The position numbers and the translations under genes are program-made. From DTPS01 sp049591295 (GTDB taxonomy: Bacteria; Acidobacteriota; UBA4820; DSQY01), in contig JBAWEQ010000080.1 in the NCBI GenBank assembly GCA_049591295.1, forward strand, positions 1 through 64,000: a stretch of DNA of 64,000 nt, in the 5' to 3' direction. The first letter of the stretch is position 1. The number at the start of each line of letters is the position of its first letter. Below, one piece after another: positions 51,692 through 60,621 of the stretch. A model generated the notes under the pieces. That model was not told the DNA's origin and searched no databases. It saw only the letters and a list, made by a program, of their open reading frames with translations.

Positions 51692-53317
51692 TCATCGTCG
51701 CTCCGGATGGGCGGCAGGCTTCACCGCCATGTCGGCCCTGCCGACAATCAGCAATCCGGTGCAGCGAGCCAAAGGCCTGTAGTGGAGACTGACCCAGCCC
51801 ACCACTGGGTCGCCTGGGTCAGGGCCATAGCGCCCGTCGAGGAGAATCCAATCGGGTGGCTTGGCCGCCAGGTGAGCGAGGAGGTCGTGCACCATCGCGG
51901 GATCGAAGCGGCCCATGTCGAAGTTATCATAGGGCGTGGCCCCCACCCTGCGCAGGACGAAGGAGTAGAAGGAGCAGTAGTCATAGCAGAAGACGCTCTG
52001 GCCGGGCTGCAGAAAGCGCTTCTGGAACTGATACAGCAGTTCCCATGAGGGCTTACTTTGGGCTACCTCAGTAGTCAGCTTGCCTGACGGGAAGTCGAAA
52101 GAACTCCTCGGGGCGAGGTAAGGATAGGGCAGGGAGGTGGTCGCCACGGTGATAGCCAGCGGGAGCATGAGTCCGGCACCCGTAAGCCGGGAAAACCATC
52201 GAGGCTGGCACTTCCTGACCCGTTCCCATTCCCAGAGAATCAGTAGGAACGCACCCGGAAAGGCAAAAATCAGGGTCATGACCGTGGGCCTGTGCAGGGC
52301 CATCAGCACCAGTGCCCCGGTCATACAGAGCAGGACCAGCCATGGCCACCGCTCCTCTTCGGAGAGTCTCCGCAAGCGCGCGCTCCTCAGCAGGGTGAGC
52401 GCTACTGCCACGGGAAAAACCAGAAACACTACCGCCATGCCGACACCTTGGCCCAGGTCGTTCGCGAGGGTCCAGGCATCCCCCGTCCTCCACACCGCCG
52501 GCAGCGCCCGAAAGGTCGCAGACCATCCCTGTCCCCATCCCACGCGATTTCCCGGGTTGTCATGGTAGAGCCTCAACGGCGCCCAGAGGAGGTCATCGAG
52601 GATTTGCGAAGCGGGCACCTTCGCCAGCAGAGTGACCACGATCGGGCCTGCCACTACGAGTCCCCCGCCCACGAATAGCCCGATTTTCTTCCAGCGCCGT
52701 TCCCCGCCCGAGAGCAGCAACAGTAGGATGACGAGAAGCACCCAGTAACCGCCTTCGTCCTGCAACATGAGTCCGCCGGCCCCGGCCAAGGCGCCCGAGG
52801 CGAACAGCAAACCCCGCCTCTCCCCCCGGTCGGAGAGGGCGAGACACGCCGCCGACAGAAAGAGCGCCGCATTCACCATCCAGTGATGGCTGACGATCGG
52901 CCACACCACAAAGCCCACCGCAACCTGCGACAGGAACAGCACCGCCAGCGAGGCCCGCGAAAGATTTAGGGCCTTCCCTAAGAGCGCAAGACCCAGCAGC
53001 ATCACGCCGTTGACCAGCCACGCGAGCCACCGGGCCGCCACCAGCGTTGTCCCGAAGAGGCGCAGCCACCCCGCAATAAGATAAAGGGACCCGGGTGCTA
53101 CAAAGAAAAAGAAGTCCCTGTAAGGCACCTGCCCGTGCAAAATCCTCAGGGCGCCCGCAAGCAGCACCCCCTCGTCCCCGGAACTGAATTCCAGGAAGGT
53201 CAGGTGCAGATACTGCAAGGGCTCCCACAGGGCCAAGGCGAACAACAGCCAGGGGAGCACCCGCTTGACCCTTTCCCCCAGGCTTGTCGTCCCCTTCTCT
53301 ACCGCCGCCTCGCTCAT
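51692..53317 (-). CDS. Polytopic membrane protein (ArnT/PMT-like), unknown function
   Basis: 541 aa. The ATG at 53315-53317 overlaps the stop of the GtrA-like gene (ATGA). About eleven hydrophobic segments; the first external loop contains EFSSGDEGVLLAGALRILHG followed by VPYRDFFFF, the arrangement of acidic residue and 'PYRDF' seen in dolichyl-phosphate-mannose-type transferases. The soluble C-terminus has WILLDGRYG. It probably transfers a sugar from a polyprenyl carrier at the membrane's outer face. Confidence 0.8.
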   Translation of the reverse strand: MSEAAVEKGTTSLGERVKRVLPWLLFALALWEPLQYLHLTFLEFSSGDEGVLLAGALRILHGQVPYRDFFFFVAPGSLYLIAGWLRLFGTTLVAARWLAWLVNGVMLLGLALLGKALNLSRASLAVLFLSQVAVGFVVWPIVSHHWMVNAALFLSAACLALSDRGERRGLLFASGALAGAGGLMLQDEGGYWVLLVILLLLLSGGERRWKKIGLFVGGGLVVAGPIVVTLLAKVPASQILDDLLWAPLRLYHDNPGNRVGWGQGWSATFRALPAVWRTGDAWTLANDLGQGVGMAVVFLVFPVAVALTLLRSARLRRLSEEERWPWLVLLCMTGALVLMALHRPTVMTLIFAFPGAFLLILWEWERVRKCQPRWFSRLTGAGLMLPLAITVATTSLPYPYLAPRSSFDFPSGKLTTEVAQSKPSWELLYQFQKRFLQPGQSVFCYDYCSFYSFVLRRVGATPYDNFDMGRFDPAMVHDLLAHLAAKPPDWILLDGRYGPDPGDPVVGWVSLHYRPLARCTGLLIVGRADMAVKPAAHPERR

Positions 53318-54171
53318 CGAAACAGGCTCACCTTTCTCACCGCGAAGTTCCAGACGAACACCAGCGCCGTCGTGATGAGCTTGGAGTACAGGTAATAAAG
53401 GCCGGCCACGCTGGTGAGGAGCCACATGGAGAGATCGTTGAGCCCTAGCCCTAGCACGCCCACGAGCGCGAAGAGTCCAAATTCCACCCAGCGGTTGCTC
53501 ACTGCTCGCTTACTGAACACCCACAGGACGCTGAAGGTATAGTTGATGATGAGCCCCACCACGAAGGCGAGGGTGGCCGAGGTGAGGTAGTAGAGGCCGC
53601 CGTAATGGGTGAGGGCGTACAGGAGCCCGAAATCTATTACGAAAGCCGCCCCGCCCACCACCGTGTAACGGAAGAATTGGACCAGCGTGCTCTCGGTAGG
53701 CGTGCCGAACAAGTCCTTCAGGATGGTCTTCACCTCTTGGCCAGCCTGCCATATATCGGAGCGCAGATCCCCTTTCGACTCCCGGAAGACGAAGCGCCGC
53801 ATGAGCAGGAAGGAGATCATCGCTGAGGGCAGCGTAGCCACCGCAGCCGTCACAAGCACGTGTACACCAAGCTCTTTGAAGAGCCTCAGAACCCCTACCC
53901 CCACCACGTACATGAAGCCGTAAACCCCGAAAAAACGCACAATCAGCCGGTTATCACGACTCTTGAAAACGATGGTCCCCGTCGTTTTGAAGTTGAAGAG
54001 AATTCCAAGGATGGTCTCGATGAGAGCAGCCAGAGCATAGTGCAGGCCCAGCAGAATGAAGAGGGCGAAGACCGAGTAGCCGAAGAGGGTGTTGATACCG
54101 CCCACAAAGAGGAAGCGGATAAAAGGTACGGCCCAGAGCCTCCGAATAGTAGCGGGCAGGGCCAGAGGCAT
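53314..54171 (-). CDS. Double GtrA-domain membrane protein
   Basis: 285 aa. Two GtrA units follow one another: about 14-125 (FIRFLFVGGINTLFGYSVFA ... FVFRE) and about 160-280 (FFRYTVVGGAAFVIDFGLLY ... NFAVRKVSLF), each with four membrane helices and each ending in a basic V/F-R stretch. GtrA proteins are thought to flip polyprenyl-phosphate sugars made by GtrB. A fused pair is unusual. The ATG lies in TAATG with the stop of the GtrB-like gene, so both are made together. Confidence 0.88.
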   Translation of the reverse strand: MPLALPATIRRLWAVPFIRFLFVGGINTLFGYSVFALFILLGLHYALAALIETILGILFNFKTTGTIVFKSRDNRLIVRFFGVYGFMYVVGVGVLRLFKELGVHVLVTAAVATLPSAMISFLLMRRFVFRESKGDLRSDIWQAGQEVKTILKDLFGTPTESTLVQFFRYTVVGGAAFVIDFGLLYALTHYGGLYYLTSATLAFVVGLIINYTFSVLWVFSKRAVSNRWVEFGLFALVGVLGLGLNDLSMWLLTSVAGLYYLYSKLITTALVFVWNFAVRKVSLFR

Positions 54172-55193
54172 TACCGGTCCGTGTCGGAGGCCGCTACGTC
54201 CCCCGCCTTCTCTGCTTCCCCTTGCTTTCTCGGCTTCACAGATCCCGGCTCGTTTAATGGCGGCTCGAAGTTGATCCGTTCCTTCTCGATGACCAGCGGC
54301 CGTTTGCGGACGTGCGTGTAGATGAAGCCGATATACTCCCCCAGAATGCCCGTAAAGAAGAGCTGGATCGACCCCAAGAAAAATACCGCCACCAGGAGTG
54401 GCGCAAGTCCAAGCGTGAATTCCTTCCAAAAAAGGAGCTTGTAGACCAAATACCCCATGCCGACGAGAAAGCTCAGGGCCGACATGGCGAAGCCGAGCAT
54501 GGTCGCGAGCCTGAGCGGCACCTTGCTGTGGCTCGTAATCCCCAACATGGCAACGTCGTACAAGCGGTAGAAGTTATATGTGCTCTTGCCCCTCTTACGC
54601 GCAGGTTGGTCGAAGTGGACGAGAGCACGTTCAAACCCCGCCTCCATGACCAGCCCGCGGAAATACGGATAGGGGTCGTCCATCTTCCGCAGGGCCTCGA
54701 TGATGCAGCGGTCATAGAGGCCGAAGCCGTAATAATTCTCGATCAGCTCGATCTCCGAGAGGCGACTCACTAGCCTGTAATAGAACCTCCGGATGGAGTA
54801 CATCAGCTTCGACTCCCCAGCGCTGCGCTTCACCGCCAGGACAACCTTGTAGCCCTCCTCCCACTTCTTAATGAACGTCGGGATCAGCTCGGGTGGGTCC
54901 TGCAAATCGGCGGCCACGGGTATCACAGCATCGCCCCGGCATTGCAGGATGCCGTAAACCCCCGACCGCGTTACCCCGAAATTCCGGCTGTTCAAAATCA
55001 CCTTTACGCGCCTGTCCCGCGCCGCAAGTGTCCGGAGCTTATCCTGAGTGCCATCCGTTGAAGCGTTATCGATGAAGACGTGTTCATAGACATAATCGTT
55101 AAGACCTTCGAAGACCTCCTTTACCCTCGCACACACCTCCTCGACATTATCAACTTCGTTATAGCAATGGCTTAACACACTCATCAGAACCAT
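54171..55193 (-). CDS. GtrB-like polyprenyl-phosphate glycosyltransferase
   Basis: 340 aa. Family 2 fold: SVLSHCYNEVDNVEEVC, IDNASTDGTQDKL, metal motif AADLQDPPEL, then RKRGKSTYNFYRL and two C-terminal membrane helices (about 230-255 and 265-290). GGGAGAG precedes the ATG by five bases. Coupled to the double GtrA gene, it should load a sugar onto the lipid carrier. Base composition begins to drop here towards the AT-rich block. Confidence 0.92.
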   Translation of the reverse strand: MVLMSVLSHCYNEVDNVEEVCARVKEVFEGLNDYVYEHVFIDNASTDGTQDKLRTLAARDRRVKVILNSRNFGVTRSGVYGILQCRGDAVIPVAADLQDPPELIPTFIKKWEEGYKVVLAVKRSAGESKLMYSIRRFYYRLVSRLSEIELIENYYGFGLYDRCIIEALRKMDDPYPYFRGLVMEAGFERALVHFDQPARKRGKSTYNFYRLYDVAMLGITSHSKVPLRLATMLGFAMSALSFLVGMGYLVYKLLFWKEFTLGLAPLLVAVFFLGSIQLFFTGILGEYIGFIYTHVRKRPLVIEKERINFEPPLNEPGSVKPRKQGEAEKAGDVAASDTDR

Positions 55194-55230
55194 CTATACT
55201 CTCCCAACCATTCCATTTCACGCGTGCCCA

Positions 55231-57000
55231 TCATAGTCCCCTCCTCTGCAAAAGAACCCACAACTTCGACTCAGCTACCTTAGTATAGTCTTTCGCCAAC
55301 ATTGCCGCATAATGCCTTTGCATAAAGGCTGAGGTGTAGGGAATTACCGCTCTCTTGGGTATCATGATTATATCAACAGTTGCGACAAGCTTCTGCACAC
55401 TTGGAGCCGTTCTCCCCGTCACATTTCCCGTGTAGTTCCACATCGGCATATCCCACCGTGCACTGGGCAGGCCAAGTGCAAATGGAAACGGATTGGAGTA
55501 ATCCATTACCATAATGGTGCTCTTCTCTGTAATTCTCGGCTTCAGTAGCTTCAGCCCATCCTTAATCCAACAGCAATATTCGAAAGCGGTCATTTGCTTA
55601 ACCCACGGATTCCTAGATAACAGCGCCGACACCCCCTCATTCTCGGTAAGCGCCGTCTCCCTGTATCTCTGATAACCCTCAAAAACATCATCAACGGCCG
55701 AACATCCGTTCTCCTCCACATTTCCCCTTATGACGATTTCCGCGGGTGGCAATATAAGTTCTTCGATGCTCTTCTCATGGAACCTACACTTCTCAATAAG
55801 CACGGCGTTGCTTTCCTTCCATGACACAGAATTAATTACGCTCGCCACATCCGGGACAAGAACCGTCCCTATTAAAAACACCGCCACCACCCAACCAATC
55901 CATAGCTCGCCTCCTCTCTCCGCGCCCCTTGAATCCTGCCCCATCCCTGCCGGTCCCAAGAGATATCCGGCCGCTAAGCCAATCAACGGGATCTGCACCA
56001 ACTGACCATTTGTACTTGTTACCATAATACTCGCGGCAACCACTACCATAACTGTAAGCAACACCCGCTGGGACCGCGGCGTCCAGTCGCGGACCACCGC
56101 TGCCCATGCGATAAATAACAGCATCAACGGTACACCGTTACTGTCCAACACCCGCAACAATCCTTCGATTCTGTCCACAGGCTGATAAAGAGGTTCCATT
56201 CTCGACAAATCGCTGAGGTATCCCACAATAGATATTCTCAAGCTGACCCCAAGCACGAATATGACACCTATTACGCCTATTAGTTTCGCAAGCAGGGCCC
56301 ACCAACGATTACCTCTAATTATATTAGCATAACACACAATTCCACACGCCACCAAGAAAAAATTCATTTTGACATAGAACTCCATGCCAATACAAAGAGA
56401 ACCCAACATAAAGTTCAGACGATCTAGCCAGTCACAATGCACTAACCTTCGTGGGAAGATTTCCTCAACGGCAATAATGCACAGCAAAGCCCAACCTACC
56501 CTATCATATAGCATCGCATAGGAGGTGCCCTTGTAATGGAAGCCAAGCGGATAAGTGGCAATTGGAAGAACAAAGACCATACTCGACACAAGGAAGCACA
56601 ACAACGCCGGCATTCTTCTGCTACCAATAGACCAGATAGCCGCAGCACTCGTAGCCGCGAAAATGCACATGCCAACAGTGATTGCCTGCACTTTTGGCCC
56701 CACTATAGCCATTCCTACTCGTATCAAGTCGAGAAAGAAGTCCCCATAGGGATAAGAAAAATCAATATGCGCCCTTTGGCCACAACATAGTCGCCAGGCT
56801 GCATCCAGAAAGATCGTTGTATCCCAAGGAAACATCAGTTGATGGCTAAATCCCATTCTGAGGACAATCAATACGGTGATCATAACAACACACGCGAACA
56901 TGCATCCCCAGAACACATACGCCTTCTTGCTAATACTACTCACAGCAAAACGAAGATACTCCTCAGCTCTTTCCAGATCCAACCTATTCCTTTGCATCAT
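55231..57000 (-). CDS. Polytopic membrane protein, AT-rich, unknown function
   Basis: 589 aa. About eleven membrane segments between residues 30 and 385; an early loop has PWDTTIFLDAAWRLCCGQR followed by HIDFSYPYGDFF, a layout similar to GT-C glycosyltransferases (acidic residue, then FSYPYGDF). The C-terminal 200 residues are soluble. No family was recognised. The gene belongs to the AT-rich block and uses many A/T-ending codons, unlike the core genes. Two adjacent ATG codons (57000, 56997) can serve as start. Confidence 0.75.
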   Translation of the reverse strand: MMQRNRLDLERAEEYLRFAVSSISKKAYVFWGCMFACVVMITVLIVLRMGFSHQLMFPWDTTIFLDAAWRLCCGQRAHIDFSYPYGDFFLDLIRVGMAIVGPKVQAITVGMCIFAATSAAAIWSIGSRRMPALLCFLVSSMVFVLPIATYPLGFHYKGTSYAMLYDRVGWALLCIIAVEEIFPRRLVHCDWLDRLNFMLGSLCIGMEFYVKMNFFLVACGIVCYANIIRGNRWWALLAKLIGVIGVIFVLGVSLRISIVGYLSDLSRMEPLYQPVDRIEGLLRVLDSNGVPLMLLFIAWAAVVRDWTPRSQRVLLTVMVVVAASIMVTSTNGQLVQIPLIGLAAGYLLGPAGMGQDSRGAERGGELWIGWVVAVFLIGTVLVPDVASVINSVSWKESNAVLIEKCRFHEKSIEELILPPAEIVIRGNVEENGCSAVDDVFEGYQRYRETALTENEGVSALLSRNPWVKQMTAFEYCCWIKDGLKLLKPRITEKSTIMVMDYSNPFPFALGLPSARWDMPMWNYTGNVTGRTAPSVQKLVATVDIIMIPKRAVIPYTSAFMQRHYAAMLAKDYTKVAESKLWVLLQRRGL

Positions 57001-57061
57001 TACTTACCCCAATCCACTTTCCTATCTACTTCATCCACCGCTTCCGGCCCCGCTATCACCA

Positions 57062-57973
57062 TTACCATCCCTCCAGCGCTGTACCAGCGGGGCGTTCCTG
57101 CCAATCTTGAAGTGCCTGAGCAATAGAATGAATGTCGTTCAAGCCCACGACGCTGCTAAGGCGCTCTAGCCTTAGTCCTCCATTCAAGGGTCGCTTAGCC
57201 TTTTGATGCAAATTAGCTGTTAGGCATCCATCAATCCAAGAAGTATCGCCATTCCACCTCTGCACAATCGCTACAGCAAAGTCAGCCCTGCTAAGCAACT
57301 CCATTCCGACAACGTTGACAATTCCCTCCGCATTACTTTCCAGAAGGCCTTTTACCACCTTGGCCAAATCTCGACTGTAGGTTGGAGTCGATATTTGGTC
57401 TGAGGGCACTCTAATGTGCTGCCCAGCGTGGAGTTGCCGAAACAGTCGATATACAAAGTTTTTCCCCCTGTATTCCGGGCCATAGATCCCAGTCGAACGA
57501 ACAATAAGGGCGCGTCGGTCAGCAGCCAAGACCATCCGCTCTCCTAGAAGCTTGCTTCTACCATATACCGACAGTGGGCGCGCCGAATCTTCCTCCGAGT
57601 AAGGTCCAGCGATACCATCGAAGACATAATCCGAAGAGAGATATACAAAGCGCCCTCCGCGATTGCTGACCTCCTCCGCCAGGTTCGCTGGAATCGAGGC
57701 GTTCGCTCTAAGTGCTCTCTTCTCGTCATCCTCACAAGCGTCCACATCGCTCCAACCCGCAGCGTATACCACGTGCTTTGGCCTGGCGGCATCAAGCACA
57801 TCCCTCATTGCAAGAAACCCAGCGCCATTTGTGCGGAGGTCGATACTTACGACTCCAGCCGTATTTCTTGCCTCGCGATCCACACCTAGCGCAGAATCAC
57901 CAAGGCACTCCATTAGTGCGCTGCCAACTAAGCCCCGAGCTCCAACCACTAGCACCGTGCCCACGTCAGCCAT
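57062..57973 (-). CDS. RmlD-like NAD(P)-dependent sugar reductase
   Basis: 303 aa. Extended short-chain dehydrogenase: Rossmann start VLVVGARGLVGSALME, the active-site serine/tyrosine region YLSSDYVFDG and YGRSKLLGE (Tyr-x3-Lys), then STGIYGPEYRGKNFVYRL. It resembles dTDP-4-dehydrorhamnose reductases, which reduce a 4-keto nucleotide sugar. The start at 57973 overlaps the end of the epimerase-like gene by eight bases. The RmlA and RmlB partners are not in the window, so the sugar may differ from rhamnose. Confidence 0.87.
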   Translation of the reverse strand: MADVGTVLVVGARGLVGSALMECLGDSALGVDREARNTAGVVSIDLRTNGAGFLAMRDVLDAARPKHVVYAAGWSDVDACEDDEKRALRANASIPANLAEEVSNRGGRFVYLSSDYVFDGIAGPYSEEDSARPLSVYGRSKLLGERMVLAADRRALIVRSTGIYGPEYRGKNFVYRLFRQLHAGQHIRVPSDQISTPTYSRDLAKVVKGLLESNAEGIVNVVGMELLSRADFAVAIVQRWNGDTSWIDGCLTANLHQKAKRPLNGGLRLERLSSVVGLNDIHSIAQALQDWQERPAGTALEGW

Positions 57974-58415
57974 TCTTGATGGCCCAAGTGTACGGAATCG
58001 TGCAGTCATCCCAAGGCAGCCGCTTCATCTCACCTTCTCTGTATTCTGTCGTGGCGACATTGCATAGCATACTTGGATACACTGCAATGCCCCTGAAGCC
58101 GTTCCAGATTGCAGGGGGGATCTGTACAAGGTAATAGCATTCCGGACCCAGGTATATCTCCTGCACCTCTCCCCGCGTCGGAGAACCCACCCTATCGTCA
58201 TACAGAACCAGCTTAATAAGGCCATGTGGACAGCAATAATTCAGAGTCATCTCGGAATGAAGATGCCACCCCTTCACGACACCCGGATTGATCCACGAGA
58301 AATATACCTCACCAACCACCCCGAACTCCTTATCGCTTCTTTTGATCATATGCATAATTTTGCCACGCTCATCTACGATTATCTCTCTCGCTGCCATTCG
58401 CACACCCTCAATCAT
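57966..58415 (-). CDS. RmlC-like cupin (sugar 3,5-epimerase-like)
   Basis: 149 aa, shorter than RmlC (about 180). Cupin pattern GKIMHMIKRSD, INPGVVKGWHLH, LIKLVLYDDR, LGPECYYLVQIPPAIWNGFRG. Histidines in GWHLH fit the RmlC active site. It may epimerise or merely bind a 4-keto-6-deoxy nucleotide sugar, which the RmlD-like enzyme would then reduce. GGAGGAG precedes the ATG. Confidence 0.8.
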   Translation of the reverse strand: MIEGVRMAAREIIVDERGKIMHMIKRSDKEFGVVGEVYFSWINPGVVKGWHLHSEMTLNYCCPHGLIKLVLYDDRVGSPTRGEVQEIYLGPECYYLVQIPPAIWNGFRGIAVYPSMLCNVATTEYREGEMKRLPWDDCTIPYTWAIKNG

Positions 58416-58443
58416 GGCTCCTCCGCAAATAGCGCTTGTCTGA

Positions 58444-59295
58444 TCAACCTAACCACCACTCATCACGCATCTTGATTCGCGCCACTATTGATACGACTGT
58501 TGTTCTGGCAACATAGTTCAGCACCGCCATTGCGTATGCAGCCACCATATCACCTCGCTTGGCTTCATCATGGCCTTTGAAGCTCGAACTTCTAATGAAA
58601 CGCACGAAATCACAAATCTGGCGCTTTCCAATCTCTCCACTCCAGGCTTTCCTGGACGCCCGAAATCCACAAAGGACTTCCCCTAGAACAACCATGTCTC
58701 CCAATTCCAACAGGCGGACCCAATAATCCAAATCTATCATGTAGGGAATCCGTCCATCGAAGCTTCCCGCCACAGCGCTATCAGACCGCCTGAACAACAC
58801 CGCGCTTGGCTCTCCCACAACGTTGGTTCCATGCCGCGCCGAGGCCGCTAACACGGCCTGTCTTGCGTATCGACCTGGCTTGAGTGGACAACGCCTCCGA
58901 ATAAGAATCTGTCCCTTCTCCCCAATTATTCGACGACCACATGTAACCAGCGTAATACCGTTGCCTCCTTCGCCTTCAAGCGTTTCCACTTCTCTAGCAA
59001 TACACATGGGGTCTAGCACATCATCCGCGCATAATAGCTTGACGTATTTTCCGCTGGCCAGGCTTAGGCAGCGATTCCAATTCGCCTCTGCGCCTATATT
59101 CTCTTCATTGCGGTAATGCCGAATTCGCGGATCCACAAAACCCGAAATAATCTCATAAGTCCGATCAGAGGAGCAGTTGTCGACTACTATCACTTCAACG
59201 CTTGGGAAATGTTGCGCCAGGGCTGATTCAAGAGACTCCAGAATATAAGCCTCCGCATTGTATGTCGGGATGCAGATAGAAACCGTCGGGGTCAT
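58444..59295 (-). CDS. Family 2 glycosyltransferase
   Basis: 283 aa from the ATG at 59293-59295, which follows GGGAG by nine bases; an ATG three codons earlier is possible. GT-A fold with VSICIPTYNAEAYI, VVDNCSSDRTYE and LLCADDVLDP (metal motif), but without membrane helices. It should add a sugar from a nucleotide donor to a glycan on the cytoplasmic side. AT-rich like its neighbours. Confidence 0.9.
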   Translation of the reverse strand: MTPTVSICIPTYNAEAYILESLESALAQHFPSVEVIVVDNCSSDRTYEIISGFVDPRIRHYRNEENIGAEANWNRCLSLASGKYVKLLCADDVLDPMCIAREVETLEGEGGNGITLVTCGRRIIGEKGQILIRRRCPLKPGRYARQAVLAASARHGTNVVGEPSAVLFRRSDSAVAGSFDGRIPYMIDLDYWVRLLELGDMVVLGEVLCGFRASRKAWSGEIGKRQICDFVRFIRSSSFKGHDEAKRGDMVAAYAMAVLNYVARTTVVSIVARIKMRDEWWLG

Positions 59296-59304
59296 TGTTG
59301 ACAT

Positions 59305-59576
59305 CTCCCAATGCTACCGTCTCTGACTTACTACTCCGGCATCATTATGGTATACCCATCACGGGCTAAAACCCTTGTACAGCATTGGCCGTCGGTTTTA
59401 CAGCTACAACTCTAATGGTGCCTCATTAGTAGGTGGCTATTGGACAGGCCCCTAACCTCGAACTCCTTCGCGAGATCAACTCCTCCCGTACAGATGTCAT
59501 TACCCTCCTTCTTACCACCATGCCTCCGCGACTGGAGTGGTAACATTGTACCAGCGATGCGTTCTCTTCTGAGCAT
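59305..59576. other. AT-rich intergenic region, no gene
   Basis: About 270 bases between two glycosyltransferase genes of the same direction. A possible minus-strand promoter (TTTTAG, 16 bp, CATAAT near 59343-59370) could start a second transcript, but it is weak. Nothing else was recognised. Confidence 0.4.
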
Positions 59577-60617
59577 TCAAGGGTTATTCCCCACAACTTC
59601 GCCGATCACTTGCTTGACGATATAGAGAGGTCTACGCTTGGTCTCACGAAAGACACGAGCTAAATACTGCCCTATCAGGCCTAAGGACAACAATTGGGTA
59701 CCCTCCAGAAACAGAATGACTACAAGAAGTGATGTCCAACCTTGGATCACCGTCTCTGGATGCATGAGTTTGCTCACAATGAGCCAGACAATCATCACAA
59801 ATGATCCACACGTCAAAAGAAAGCCTAGCTGCCCCACCATGGCAAGTGGCCTATCCGAAAAGCTCGTTATTCCAGCCATCCCAAGCGATATCATCCTTCC
59901 AAGGCTATAGTGCGTCCTGCCCGCATAACGTCGGTCGCGCTCATAATAAATACAGGTCTGCTTGAAACCTATCCATGGGATTAGGCCTCGAAGGTACCGA
60001 CTTTCTTCTCTCATCGTTCTCAAGATCGTAACGATATGCCTGTCCAAGAGCCTGAAATCTCCCGAATCCAGGGGCAAAGAAATGTTGCTCAGTAAGCTAA
60101 GGAGTCTATAGTATGTTGTTGCAGTAAGGCGCTTAAATGGTGATTCACCCTTTCGACTCCTCCTAACAGCACATACTACTTTCGAGCCTTGTTCCCAATG
60201 ATCTATCATTGCAGGTATGATTTCTGGTGGATCTTGCAAATCCGAATCAATGATAACAACGGCATTGCCCCCTGCATAATCTAGGCCTGCGGTAATGGCG
60301 CATTGATGACCAAAGTTCCTGGACAAACTAATAACTCTGACTGTGTTATCACATTTGCAGAGGCCTTCAAGAATATTGAGTGTTTGGTCTTTGCTACCGT
60401 CATCGACAAAGACTAGTTCGTGCTCCCAGCCCTTGAGACCATCGGCGACTGCTTTAAGTCGCCGATAGAACTCGTGCAGGGTGTCCTCCTCTTGATAAAC
60501 TGGAGCTACGACGGAAAGAAGCTTGGCCCTCGGCGGCAGGGCCACTTTTCCCTCCCCTAAACCCTGCTCATTTTCAACAGGGGAGCGCAAGTCTTTACCC
60601 GTTGGCACCACCGGCAT
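59577..60617 (-). CDS. GtrB-like polyprenyl-phosphate glycosyltransferase
   Basis: 346 aa. Motifs LSVVAPVYQEEDTLHEFY, VDDGSKDQT, metal site DSDLQDPPEI, then two C-terminal membrane helices (about 245-270 and 280-305). It loads a sugar onto a polyprenyl carrier. The ATG at 60615-60617 lies just after the neuB stop; a TTG at 60638, behind GAGGAGG inside neuB, is an alternative that adds seven residues. Clearly AT-rich, in contrast to neuB. Confidence 0.9.
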   Translation of the reverse strand: MPVVPTGKDLRSPVENEQGLGEGKVALPPRAKLLSVVAPVYQEEDTLHEFYRRLKAVADGLKGWEHELVFVDDGSKDQTLNILEGLCKCDNTVRVISLSRNFGHQCAITAGLDYAGGNAVVIIDSDLQDPPEIIPAMIDHWEQGSKVVCAVRRSRKGESPFKRLTATTYYRLLSLLSNISLPLDSGDFRLLDRHIVTILRTMREESRYLRGLIPWIGFKQTCIYYERDRRYAGRTHYSLGRMISLGMAGITSFSDRPLAMVGQLGFLLTCGSFVMIVWLIVSKLMHPETVIQGWTSLLVVILFLEGTQLLSLGLIGQYLARVFRETKRRPLYIVKQVIGEVVGNNP

Positions 60618-60621
60618 AGGA

